Shown here: positions 1 through 6,516 of the stretch, in pieces
Numbering within the stretch: the stretch's first letter is position 1
Layout: every line of letters starts with the position of its first letter
Assembly (NCBI GenBank): GCA_009377735.1
Contig: WHTL01000067.1
Location: 1-14,151 of the forward strand
From: Acidimicrobiia bacterium
GTDB taxonomy: Bacteria; Actinomycetota; Acidimicrobiia; Spongiisociales; ZC4RG35
DNA length: 14,151 nucleotides
Direction: 5' to 3'
Program-made: the position numbers and the translations under genes
Notes under the pieces: model-generated
What the model was told of the DNA's origin: nothing
Databases searched by the model: none
The model's input: only the letters and a program-made list of their open reading frames with translations

Positions 1-117
1 CTGGGATCGCCCCTGTCCTATGTGCCGCCGGAGGACTTTGCCTCCTTGTGGGAGACCGATTTCGAGCGGTTCGGCGAGCTCATCGACCAGCTTCGCGCCG
101 ATGGAACCCTTGAGTGA
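1..117 (+). CDS. tctC: TctC/Bug-type solute-binding protein, C-terminal end (partial)
   Basis: Frame 1 is open from the window edge to a TGA at 115-117 and gives the last 38 residues of a protein, beginning LGSPLSYVPPEDF and ending LRADGTLE. A 'pls..peeF..l...e..r...li' pattern is typical of the C-terminus of Bug-family periplasmic or lipid-anchored binding proteins of tripartite tricarboxylate transporters. The assignment rests mainly on position: the next two genes are TctB and TctA, and tctC-tctB-tctA is the usual gene order. The protein would capture a carboxylate outside the membrane and pass it to TctA. The TGA stop overlaps the GTG start of tctB (GTGA at 114-117), which implies translational coupling. 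The N-terminus, signal peptide and ligand-binding residues lie outside the window. Confidence 0.75.
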   Translation: MGSPLSYVPPEDFASLWETDFERFGELIDQLRADGTLE

Positions 118-614
118 GCCAGCCTGAGCGTCGGCTCGGCCACATCGCATTCCTGGCTCTTGCAATTGTTTGGACGATCCCGTCCCTGCAGTACCGGTAC
201 GGGTCGCTCCTCGATCCCGGACCGGGGTTCCTGCCCCTGAACCTGGGTGTGGTCATGGCGGCGATCTCCGCTTGGGGTCTGTTCGGAGCGCTGCGGACAC
301 CACCTTCAAACGGTGCTGCCGAGGTCGATGGATCCGAGGGGGAGACGGCTCCGGTCATGGCGGATCGCGCCCTCATCAGGAAGGTGACCGTCACCGTCCT
401 GGCGACTCTCGGATTTCTGATCCTCCTCCGCCCCATCGGTTATGGGCCGGCGATGCTGGGCCTCCTCACCACCTACTTCGCCATCGGAGGAATGGCGTTC
501 TTCCGCGCCCTTCTTTGGGGAGCGGTGGGAACGGTCGCTACCTGGGTGCTCTTTGAGGTTCTGCTCGGTCTTCCCCTGCCCGGTGACATCCTCGACTCCA
601 TCGTTGGACTCTGA
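114..614 (+). CDS. tctB: Tripartite tricarboxylate transporter small membrane subunit TctB
   Basis: This 166-residue protein has the size and layout of TctB: four hydrophobic segments at about residues 10-27, 40-60, 95-115 and 120-160, with a hydrophilic acidic loop (about 62-85) between the second and third. The stretch 'GSLLDPGPGFLPLNLG' after helix 1 is the family's characteristic 'GpGfFP' region. TctB is the small membrane partner of TctA in sodium- or proton-driven uptake of citrate-like carboxylates; its exact role is poorly defined. The GTG start at 114 overlaps the upstream stop, and tctA starts 9 bases downstream, so it sits in the middle of a tctCBA operon. The substrate cannot be told from this subunit. 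Confidence 0.9.
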   Translation: MSQPERRLGHIAFLALAIVWTIPSLQYRYGSLLDPGPGFLPLNLGVVMAAISAWGLFGALRTPPSNGAAEVDGSEGETAPVMADRALIRKVTVTVLATLGFLILLRPIGYGPAMLGLLTTYFAIGGMAFFRALLWGAVGTVATWVLFEVLLGLPLPGDILDSIVGL

Positions 615-623
615 GATTCCGCC

Positions 624-2150
624 ATGATCGAGAGTCTCGTTGATGGCTTCGGGGTAGCCCTTTCGGCCCAGAATCTCCTGTTCGTATTCCTGGGAGTTCT
701 TCTGGGGACGATCATCGGTGTCATCCCGGGTCTGGGACCTACGGCCGGAATCGCCATCCTCCTCCCGCTGACCTTCGGGCTTCCACCCGAGACGGCAATC
801 ATCATGCTGGCCGGTGTCTTCTATGGCTCCCAGTACGGTGGCTCAACCACATCCATCCTGCTCAACCTCCCCGGTGAGGCCACGTCGGTTGTGACGGCCA
901 TCGATGGCCACGAGATGGCAAAACAGGGGAGAGCCGGAGCCGCACTTGGGATCTCTGCAATTGGTTCATTCATCGCCGGCACCTGTGCTGTGGTGGGTCT
1001 CATGGTGGTAACCCCCCTGCTGGTGCAGGTTGCACTGGAGTTCGGGCCCCACGAGTTCTTCGGTCTCATGCTGCTTGGGCTCACCATGGTCGCCTACCTT
1101 GCCGGCGGGTCCTTATCGAAGGCAGTGCTCATGGCGCTGGTCGGTCTCATGCTGGCAACGATCGGCGCCGATCCCGTCACCGGTACCACCCGGTTTGCAT
1201 TCGGCAATCTCAACCTCATCGACGGAGTCGCCTTCCTCCCGGTCGTGACGGGTCTGTTTGCCTTCAGCGAGGTGCTCATCAGCTTTGGTTCCTCGGTGTC
1301 GACCGAACCGATCCGTACCCGTTTCCGCGAGCTGTGGCCCAGTGTCGCCGACGTCAAGGAATCCATCGGGGCGATATTCCGCGGTACCGGAATCGGCTTC
1401 GTTCTCGGGGCACTCCCCGGAGCAGGGGTCCTGGTATCGACCTTCCTGAGCTACGGCCTGGAGAAGCGGATATCCAAAAACCCAAAGAAGTTCGGCAAGG
1501 GGGCAATTCAGGGTGTTGCCGGCCCGGAGTCGGCGAACAACGCCGCGGCCGGCTCGGCCCTGGTCCCGTTGCTGGCGCTGGGGATCCCGTCATCGGTGGT
1601 CACGGCCCTCATGCTCGGTGCGCTCATCTTGCATGGGATGAGACCGGGACCCGCCCTCATCGCCGACAACCCCGACTTCTTCTGGGCACTCGTGGCCAGC
1701 CTCTACATCGGCAACGCTGTACTGCTGGCGCTCAACCTTCCCCTCGTAGGGGTATTCGCATCGATGTTGCGGGTTCCCTATCGCATCCTCTGGCCGATCA
1801 TCATGATGTTCAGCCTGGTAGGGGTGTTTGCCGCCGGTCAGAGCGTGTTCGATCTCGGTGTGTTCGTCTTCTTCGGGGTTCTGGGGTGGGTGCTCCGACT
1901 CAACGACTACCCCCTTGCCCCCCTGGTTCTGGCGATGGTGCTTGGCCCGTTCCTGGAACGCTCGCTCGGTCAGGCTCTCATCATCTCCAACGGCGATCTC
2001 CTCGATTTCCTCCGTCGACCCATCTCCGCCGTGATGTTGGGATTGGCATTGGCGGTGGTTGTGAGTTCGGCGTTCCTTTTCGCCAAGGAGAGACGGAAGG
2101 AACGGGGCGGCCTCGGCGAGCTATTACACGAAGTGCACCAAGACGAATGA
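624..2150 (+). CDS. tctA: Tripartite tricarboxylate transporter large membrane subunit TctA
   Basis: This 508-residue, very hydrophobic protein is full length for TctA (about 500 residues, 10-12 helices). It shows the duplicated family signatures: an N-terminal 'IPGLGPTAGIAILLPLTFGL' region (about 34-53), 'YGGSTTSILLNLPGE' (71-85), and in the second half 'ALPGAG' (263-268), 'GPESANNAAAG' (300-310) and 'LGIPSSVVTALMLGAL' (319-334). TctA is the ion-coupled permease that moves the carboxylate delivered by TctC across the cytoplasmic membrane. The ATG at 624 follows tctB by 9 bases with only a weak ribosome site, consistent with coupling. The TGA stop (2148-2150) overlaps an in-frame ATG (2147) of the next gene. 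No residue seen here fixes the substrate. Confidence 0.95.
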   Translation: MIESLVDGFGVALSAQNLLFVFLGVLLGTIIGVIPGLGPTAGIAILLPLTFGLPPETAIIMLAGVFYGSQYGGSTTSILLNLPGEATSVVTAIDGHEMAKQGRAGAALGISAIGSFIAGTCAVVGLMVVTPLLVQVALEFGPHEFFGLMLLGLTMVAYLAGGSLSKAVLMALVGLMLATIGADPVTGTTRFAFGNLNLIDGVAFLPVVTGLFAFSEVLISFGSSVSTEPIRTRFRELWPSVADVKESIGAIFRGTGIGFVLGALPGAGVLVSTFLSYGLEKRISKNPKKFGKGAIQGVAGPESANNAAAGSALVPLLALGIPSSVVTALMLGALILHGMRPGPALIADNPDFFWALVASLYIGNAVLLALNLPLVGVFASMLRVPYRILWPIIMMFSLVGVFAAGQSVFDLGVFVFFGVLGWVLRLNDYPLAPLVLAMVLGPFLERSLGQALIISNGDLLDFLRRPISAVMLGLALAVVVSSAFLFAKERRKERGGLGELLHEVHQDE

Positions 2151-2155
2151 AGGAG
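2151..2155 (+). promoter_or_regulatory. Shine-Dalgarno AGGAG deciding the MBL hydrolase start
   Basis: AGGAG lies 6 bases before the ATG at 2162. An in-frame ATG at 2147, overlapping the tctA stop, would add five residues (MKEKE) but has no comparable site, so 2162 is preferred. Confidence 0.6.
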
Positions 2156-2161
2156 AAGGAA

Positions 2162-3013
2162 ATGAACCCCACGGTGACGGTCCTAGGCAGTGGTTGTCCC
2201 ATCCCCACGCTCGAAAGATCCGGGCCTGCATTCGCTCTCGACATCGGTACGGACATCTCGATGATCGACTGCGGGCCCGGCGCCCTCAAACAGATGATGG
2301 TGGCCGGATTGGATGTCGCCAGATCTACCAAGGTATTCATCACTCACCACCATTCTGACCACACCTTCGACCTCGGTCAGTTCGCACTCGGAGGATGGAC
2401 GCTGGGGCGTCGGGCCCTTCACATCTACGGCCCGTCGGGGACGGAGAGAATTGCCCACCTGTGGTTTGAGGAGATGCTGGGTGCCGACATCGCCTACCGG
2501 GCCGGGTTGGGACGACCCACCGGGGGCCTCATCGATATCGGGTCCACCGACTGCGGTCCCGGCCACATTTTCGAGAACGACGAGATGACGGTGACGGCTG
2601 CCCACGGTGTCCACACCACCGAGGACCTCGCCTACCGCTTCGATGTAGGCGGCCGCTCCATCGTCTTCACGGGCGACACCGCTCCGACCGATGACATTGC
2701 CGATTTGGCACGCGGTGCGGATGTACTCTTCCACGAGTCGAATCTGGTGCCGACAGCCCGCGATGCCTACGCCAAGACGGAGGGTGGCCTGGCGGTGTGG
2801 GAGTCGTTGCAGGATCACCACACCCCACCGGAGAAGGCCGGCGAGATCGCTCAGAAGGCAGGCGTGAGACAGCTGGTCCTCATCCACTTCCTCCCCGGGG
2901 CGGACCCCCGTGTTGCCGAGGAGCTTGCCTCCTCCACCTTCGATGGCCCCGTAGTTGCTGCCGAAGATCTCATGCGGGTCGAGGTGGGTGATGAGATAAT
3001 GATCCACCGATGA
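2162..3013 (+). CDS. Metallo-beta-lactamase-fold hydrolase (RNase Z/arylsulfatase-like)
   Basis: This 283-residue protein begins with the RNase Z-like pattern 'TVTVLGSGCPIPTLERSGPAFALDIG'. It carries the metal-binding motif HHHSDH (about residues 60-65, HxHxDH), a later 'AHGVHT' His region, 'FTGDTAPTDD' with the metal-bridging Asp, 'LFHES', and a C-terminal 'LIHFLPG' His. These match the dinuclear-zinc MBL fold of tRNase Z, arylsulfatase and lactonase-type hydrolases. The long exosite arm of true tRNase Z is not seen. Because the gene lies between tctA and an enolase-superfamily enzyme, with its stop overlapping the next start (ATGA 3010-3013), a role hydrolysing an ester or lactone of the imported acid is a reasonable inference. 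The substrate is unknown. The start at 2162 is chosen for its AGGAG site. Confidence 0.88.
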   Translation: MNPTVTVLGSGCPIPTLERSGPAFALDIGTDISMIDCGPGALKQMMVAGLDVARSTKVFITHHHSDHTFDLGQFALGGWTLGRRALHIYGPSGTERIAHLWFEEMLGADIAYRAGLGRPTGGLIDIGSTDCGPGHIFENDEMTVTAAHGVHTTEDLAYRFDVGGRSIVFTGDTAPTDDIADLARGADVLFHESNLVPTARDAYAKTEGGLAVWESLQDHHTPPEKAGEIAQKAGVRQLVLIHFLPGADPRVAEELASSTFDGPVVAAEDLMRVEVGDEIMIHR

Positions 3014-4167
3014 CCATGCCCACCTCCGGTGGCAATGCCACCATTGTCTCCGTCGAGTCCTTCGTCGTCGACCTGCCTTCGAAACGGCAGATGGTTCTCG
3101 CAGGGGGCAGCTCTGCGCCCTCTGGTGGGACCTCACCGCGGGTCCTCACCAAGGTCACCGACAGCGACGGCGTCGTCGGTTGGGGAGAGTCACGGGGCAA
3201 CCCTCGTTGGAACGAGGAGAGTATCGAATCGGTCCAAGTCACATTGGATACCCATCTGGCGCCAGCCGTCGTCGGCACCGAAATCTGGGATCTCGATGGG
3301 CTCCACCAGAGGATGGACCGTGCCATCCGGGGTGGGTTCGGCATCGGTCATCCGGTGGCCAAGGCTGGTATCGATGTGGCAATCCACGACCTCCTCGGCC
3401 ACAAGCTGGAGATCCCGGTCACCGATCTCCTGGGAGGACGACGGCGTGACACGATCCAGTTGGGCTGGATCGTCTCCAGCACGGACCCAGCGGCCGCTGC
3501 ATCCGAGGCGAAGGAGGGACTCGAGGAGGGCTATTCGGCCTTCAAGGTGAAGATCGGTGTCCATGGCGTCACGGGCGATATTGCCTTCGTCAGGTCCGTG
3601 CGAGAGGTGATTGGTGACGACGCCTTCCTCTGGGTCGACGCCAACCAGGGCTACACAGCCGATGAGGCACTCCGAGTAGCACGAGGGATCGTCGACCTCG
3701 ATGTGGATGTCTTCGAACAGCCCGTGGCCGCCAACGACATCATCGGGCTGCGAAGGCTCGTTGCCTCCAGCCCCATTCCGGTCGCCTTGGACGAGACCCT
3801 GCGGGCACCGCGTGACCTGGTGCAGATGGTCGCCCTGGAGGCAGCCGATGTCGTGATCGCCAAGGTGCAACGCACAGCAGGGTTATGGAGATCGCGGCAG
3901 CTCTGTGATCTCGCCGAGGCTGCCGGTCTCCGCATCATGGGAAGTGGCATGAGTGAAACCGATATCGGTCTGGCTGCCGGACTCCACCTCTTCTCCAGAT
4001 ACGGGATAGACACACCGGTCGATCTCAACGGGCGGCAGTTCATCGAGACCCCTTTCGTGGGCGAAACCGTCGTCGTGGACGGGGGAGTGGCAACGGTTCC
4101 AGTTGGTCCCGGCCTCGGCGTAGAGGTGGACGAGGAAGCTGTGCGTTCTCTCAGCCGATCGAACTGA
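3010..4167 (+). CDS. Enolase-superfamily enzyme, muconate-lactonizing/dipeptide-epimerase subgroup
   Basis: This 385-residue protein has the two-domain architecture of the mandelate racemase/muconate lactonizing enzyme family. The N-terminal capping domain (about 10-130) ends in the signature 'AKAGIDVAIHDLLG'. The barrel carries the expected catalytic set: KVK at 179-181 (KxK acid/base lysines), metal ligands D210 ('WVDANQGY'), E236 ('FEQPV') and D261 ('ALDET'), and the opposing lysine K285 ('VIAKVQRTAG'). A lysine at the sixth strand rather than a His-Asp pair places it in the MLE subgroup (cycloisomerases, o-succinylbenzoate synthase, N-acylamino acid racemase, dipeptide epimerase). It is translationally coupled to the MBL hydrolase by ATGA and closes the transporter operon, so it probably acts on the imported carboxylate or its derivative. 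Specificity cannot be read from the sequence. Confidence 0.92.
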   Translation: MTMPTSGGNATIVSVESFVVDLPSKRQMVLAGGSSAPSGGTSPRVLTKVTDSDGVVGWGESRGNPRWNEESIESVQVTLDTHLAPAVVGTEIWDLDGLHQRMDRAIRGGFGIGHPVAKAGIDVAIHDLLGHKLEIPVTDLLGGRRRDTIQLGWIVSSTDPAAAASEAKEGLEEGYSAFKVKIGVHGVTGDIAFVRSVREVIGDDAFLWVDANQGYTADEALRVARGIVDLDVDVFEQPVAANDIIGLRRLVASSPIPVALDETLRAPRDLVQMVALEAADVVIAKVQRTAGLWRSRQLCDLAEAAGLRIMGSGMSETDIGLAAGLHLFSRYGIDTPVDLNGRQFIETPFVGETVVVDGGVATVPVGPGLGVEVDEEAVRSLSRSN

Positions 4168-4175
4168 CTGTCACT

Positions 4176-4203
4176 TCTGGGGGACTCCGGCAGGTTCCCC
4201 AGA
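4176..4203 (+). terminator. Possible terminator hairpin after the tct operon
   Basis: TCTGGGG (4176-4182) pairs with CCCCAGA (4197-4203) across a 14-base loop, starting 9 bases after the last stop of the operon. No T-run follows, so a factor-independent terminator is uncertain. Confidence 0.4.
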
Positions 4204-4507
4204 CCCCCAACAGCTGCCTCACCTCCGCGACTCGCGTGGTCGGGGCCGTCCGACGTTACGTATACCATGTCGGTCCCAGTCTGTCGTATCTGAGTCATAC
4301 TCGGGTTCGGTGTGGTCTTCGGTCGATGTCGGACACTAGCCGCCGGTTACGCCCGGAGACCACTCGCCGGAGCACCTGCTTCCCACCCGCCACCACGGCA
4401 TCTGCATGACCACCAACGTCTCGGAGTCTGTGACCGTCACGATTCGGCACACCCGGTTCCTAATATCTCTTCCCCGTCACCACCGGGAGTTCGTCCTTTC
4501 CAATCGT

Positions 4508-4538
4508 TTGCGGTAAAACTGGTTTTGTGGGGTAGCCT
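4508..4538 (+). promoter_or_regulatory. Possible promoter of the alpha/beta hydrolase gene
   Basis: TTGCGG (4508-4513) and TAGCCT (4533-4538, a TANNNT -10 of actinobacterial type) are separated by 19 bases. Transcription would start near 4545 and give a leader of about 27 bases that includes the AGGAGG site. The spacer is long and the -35 match is partial, so this is tentative. Confidence 0.3.
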
Positions 4539-4560
4539 CGTGTTTCCAGCGTCATGACAG

Positions 4561-4566
4561 AGGAGG
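4561..4566 (+). promoter_or_regulatory. Strong Shine-Dalgarno AGGAGG for the alpha/beta hydrolase
   Basis: AGGAGG lies 5 bases before the ATG at 4572. This favours 4572 over the in-frame ATG at 4554, which has no such site and would place AGGAGG inside the coding sequence. Confidence 0.65.
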
Positions 4567-4571
4567 CATCG

Positions 4572-5486
4572 ATGGCTCTTTCACCGGAGCAGGTGGTGAT
4601 AACCGAGGACGTCGAGGGATCCGATATCCCCGTCGATCTCATGTATGTGGAGACCTGGGATGGTCTATATGCGCCCATCGGTGTGCGGGTGCCACCGGGC
4701 GACGGCCCTCACCCGATGGTGCTCCTCGCTTCGGGCAATGGTGGTGGGGGAATGGCCTGGGTCCGTGACGCCGTTGCCAGTCGTGGCTACATCATGGAAC
4801 GTTTGCTCCGAGCTGGCTATGGGTGTGCCTGGCTGCGCTACCGGACCGAGGTCGAACTGGGATACGACCAGGGCGGCCCACTGATACGAGACGTGCGCCA
4901 GGGTCGGGAGCTCTTCAACCGCTCTCCGCTGGAGTATGAGGACGAGATCGCAGTAGTCCAGCACATGAAGACCCTCGAGTTCGTCGACCCCGATCGGATC
5001 GGGCTGGTCGGTATGAGCCACGGCGGAGAGATGATCCTCAAGCTCACCTCGGAGTATCACGGTGCCGCGGTAGGGGTGGCTTCTGAGCCCGCAGCGCACG
5101 AGTTCCTGTCCTTGACCGTCGACAACACCGCCTTTGTCGACCCCGACACAGGGCTGCGCAATATCGAGGAGATGCAGATGGGTGAGACCGAAAAGGTCCG
5201 GGCCCGCATCGACACTCCACGAGCAATGGAGCGGATCAACCGTATCAACACACCCCTCCTGGTCATGGGTCGGGAGAACGACCATCTTCAGGGCATCTTC
5301 CGCACCACCTACGAGCTCTTGGAGGAGGCAGGCAAGGAGGTGGAGTGGGTGTCGTGGGATCACCACCTCCATGGATACATCTACCCGGAGCGGGGGACCG
5401 ACGGATACGAGGTCGACGAGACCCAGGACGTCGCTATCACTGGGATCATCGCCTACCTAGACCGCTACCTGCAGGTGGGCGGCTAG
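4572..5486 (+). CDS. Alpha/beta hydrolase, dienelactone hydrolase/S9 peptidase-like
   Basis: This 304-residue protein from the chosen ATG shows a complete serine hydrolase set. The nucleophile elbow is 'GLVGMSHGGEM' (Ser149 in GxSxGG). The likely acid is Asp237 in 'LVMGRENDHLQG', and the likely His is 267 in 'WDHHLHGY'. An oxyanion-type stretch 'LLASGNGGGGM' follows strand 3. The layout with 'YGCAWLRYRTEVELGY' and 'EDEIAVVQHMKTLEFVDPDRIG' resembles prolyl-oligopeptidase-like and dienelactone-hydrolase-like enzymes. No signal peptide is visible, so it is probably cytoplasmic. The DUF1028 gene follows 56 bases downstream. Family assignment is firm; whether it cleaves esters, lactones or peptides is not shown. 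It may add a hydrolytic step to the neighbouring carboxylate pathway (inference). Confidence 0.85.
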   Translation: MALSPEQVVITEDVEGSDIPVDLMYVETWDGLYAPIGVRVPPGDGPHPMVLLASGNGGGGMAWVRDAVASRGYIMERLLRAGYGCAWLRYRTEVELGYDQGGPLIRDVRQGRELFNRSPLEYEDEIAVVQHMKTLEFVDPDRIGLVGMSHGGEMILKLTSEYHGAAVGVASEPAAHEFLSLTVDNTAFVDPDTGLRNIEEMQMGETEKVRARIDTPRAMERINRINTPLLVMGRENDHLQGIFRTTYELLEEAGKEVEWVSWDHHLHGYIYPERGTDGYEVDETQDVAITGIIAYLDRYLQVGG

Positions 5487-5529
5487 CGGGCCGATCCGCA
5501 CGGAACCAAACGGAGCAGTCGGTCGGGCC

Positions 5530-5535
5530 TACTCT
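5530..5535 (+). promoter_or_regulatory. Possible leaderless -10 (TACTCT) before the DUF1028 gene
   Basis: TACTCT fits TANNNT and ends 7 bases before the ATG at 5543. That spacing would place the transcript start on the start codon. No Shine-Dalgarno sequence precedes this ATG, which supports leaderless translation, but TANNNT is a weak motif. Confidence 0.35.
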
Positions 5536-5542
5536 TCTGGCT

Positions 5543-6142
5543 ATGACGTTCTCGATCGTGGCCCGGTCTGCAGATGGGGAGAGTTGGGGTGTCGCGGTCG
5601 CTTCGAAGTTCCTCGCGGTGGGTTCGATCGTCCACGCCGCCATCGCCGGGATAGGGGCAATAGCTACCCAGGCCGAGGGCAACGTCGCCTACAAGCGGGA
5701 GGTGTTTCCCCATCTTGAGGACGGCGCTACCGCGCAGGAAGCCCTAAACCGGCTTCTCACCACCGACGAACGACGCGACCATCGTCAGGTCAGGGTTGTC
5801 GATGCCGACGGCGGCTCTGCCACCCACACCGGGAGCGAGTGTTTCGATTGGGCGGGCGGACTGGCGGAACCGAACGTCGCCATCCAGGGGAACATCCTCA
5901 CCGGTCCCGAGGTGGTGCAGACGATGAAGACCACCTGGGACGCCACCGTCGGCGACCCCGATCTGGAGCGTCGACTTCTCGCCGCTCTGGACGCGGGGGA
6001 TCGGGCCGGTGGCGACCGACGGGGAAGACAGTCAGCTGCACTGCTCGTGGTCCGTGATGGTGCGGGCTACGGCGGTGGGGACGACATCGTGGTGGATCTC
6101 CGGGTCGATGACCACGAGGACCCGTGTCGGGAGCTGGGATGA
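5543..6142 (+). CDS. DUF1028 (Ntn-hydrolase-like) protein, ended by an in-frame TGA
   Basis: The 199 residues match DUF1028 across its length. The start 'MTFSIVARSADGESWGVAVASKF' gives a penultimate Thr of Ntn-hydrolase style. It is followed by 'GAIATQAEGN', 'RQVRVVDADGG', 'THTGSECFDWAGG', 'VAIQGNILTG', 'GGDRRGRQSAALLVV' and 'DLRVDDHEDP'. From memory, DUF1028 proteins continue here as 'ELRRLLxLH..Y'. In this gene E-L-G is followed by TGA (6140-6142), and then, in the same frame, LLDLNDLYL and a peptidoglycan-binding-like domain. The TGA therefore seems to interrupt a longer gene of about 279 residues. The core domain is essentially complete and could still fold. The ATG at 5543 was chosen because the family starts there; no ribosome site is seen. 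The biochemical function of DUF1028 is not established, though it often lies near peptide and amide metabolism genes. Confidence 0.85.
   Translation: MTFSIVARSADGESWGVAVASKFLAVGSIVHAAIAGIGAIATQAEGNVAYKREVFPHLEDGATAQEALNRLLTTDERRDHRQVRVVDADGGSATHTGSECFDWAGGLAEPNVAIQGNILTGPEVVQTMKTTWDATVGDPDLERRLLAALDAGDRAGGDRRGRQSAALLVVRDGAGYGGGDDIVVDLRVDDHEDPCRELG
6140..6142 (+). other. In-frame TGA splitting a two-domain DUF1028 gene
   Basis: The frame is open from 5543 to the TAG at 6380-6382 except for this TGA. It falls inside a conserved junction, where family members as I recall them have Arg-Arg before Leu-Leu. A CGA-to-TGA transition would explain it. The next base is C (TGA CTC), a context that can favour stop-codon readthrough in some systems. 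Confidence 0.7.
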
Positions 6143-6193
6143 CTCCTCGATCTCAATGATCTATATCTCACCGCATCGAGGGACGAGGAAAAG

Positions 6194-6382
6194 GTGAGCG
6201 TCACTCCGGACTTACGAGTCGAGCTCGAGGAACGAGCTCAGTCTCTGGGTTATCCCGATTTCATGGCCTGGGTCGGAACGGAGAACCTCGAGATGCGGGT
6301 CGATGGGGGAGACGAGGGCCCGACCTGGGTCGACGACAAGGTCCTAGCCATCCTGCGAGGGGCCTTTGTCCCCCCGCCTTAG
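6194..6382 (+). CDS. Detached C-terminal peptidoglycan-binding-like domain of the DUF1028 gene
   Basis: This 62-residue stretch, in the same frame as the DUF1028 gene, carries 'ERAQSLGYPDFMAWVGTENLEMR' and 'WVDDKVLAILR' (quoted in two parts: ERAQSLGYPDFM / AWVGTENLEMR). That resembles the small 'putative peptidoglycan binding' domain (PG_binding_2 type) which I know as a C-terminal extension of DUF1028 proteins: LGY, W.g.EN.E.R, and a final hydrophobic helix with VL..LR. In the interrupted gene it could be made separately from the GTG at 6194, which has a GAGGAA site 4 bases upstream (6185-6190), or by readthrough of the TGA, or not at all. Residues 6143-6193 belong to the same original gene. 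Whether it is expressed is open. Confidence 0.55.
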   Translation: MSVTPDLRVELEERAQSLGYPDFMAWVGTENLEMRVDGGDEGPTWVDDKVLAILRGAFVPPP

Positions 6383-6467
6383 GGGGAAAGGTTGCTGGGA
6401 AGCAGATAAGGGGGCAATGTGGCCCCGGCGGTCGCGACCCGATGGGGTAGCGGAAGTGCCCCTCGAC

Positions 6468-6486
6468 CCGACGGCTGCGCCGTCGG
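6468..6486. terminator. Hairpin between convergent genes
   Basis: CCGACGGC (6468-6475) pairs perfectly with GCCGTCGG (6479-6486) over a TGC loop. It lies between the stop of the DUF1028 gene (6382, +) and that of the FMN dehydrogenase (6517, -). There is no T-run on either strand; it probably acts as a bidirectional terminator or transcript-end stabiliser. Confidence 0.55.
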
Positions 6487-6516
6487 CCTACTCCCCCCTC
6501 ATTCGAGGGAGGAGAA

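Larger units (their letters stand above)
4204..4571. other. Intergenic region without a recognisable gene
   Basis: About 370 bases between the transporter operon and the alpha/beta hydrolase. Short open frames here have no family resemblance and no ribosome site. I see no tRNA, CRISPR or insertion sequence. A TAATAT hexamer at 4461-4466 and a TAGCCT at 4533-4538 are the only promoter-like signals I noticed. The length suggests the promoter and control region of the downstream genes. Confidence 0.6.

Noticed and set aside
1334..2161. N-terminal extension of the MBL hydrolase frame
   Set aside because: The upstream part is the third frame of tctA, is rich in Arg/Pro/Gly, and ends at a good Shine-Dalgarno/ATG pair at 2151-2162.
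2183..3136. Long minus-strand open frame (317 codons) over the MBL hydrolase
   Set aside because: It is antisense to a gene with clear zinc-binding motifs and shows no domain of its own; long shadow frames are expected at this GC content.
4312..4557. 81-codon open frame in the intergenic region
   Set aside because: No ribosome site, no family resemblance and low-complexity composition; I treat it as chance.
6140..6142. TGA read as selenocysteine
   Set aside because: The position corresponds to Arg in family members as I recall them, not Cys, and I see no convincing SECIS-like hairpin directly after the codon.
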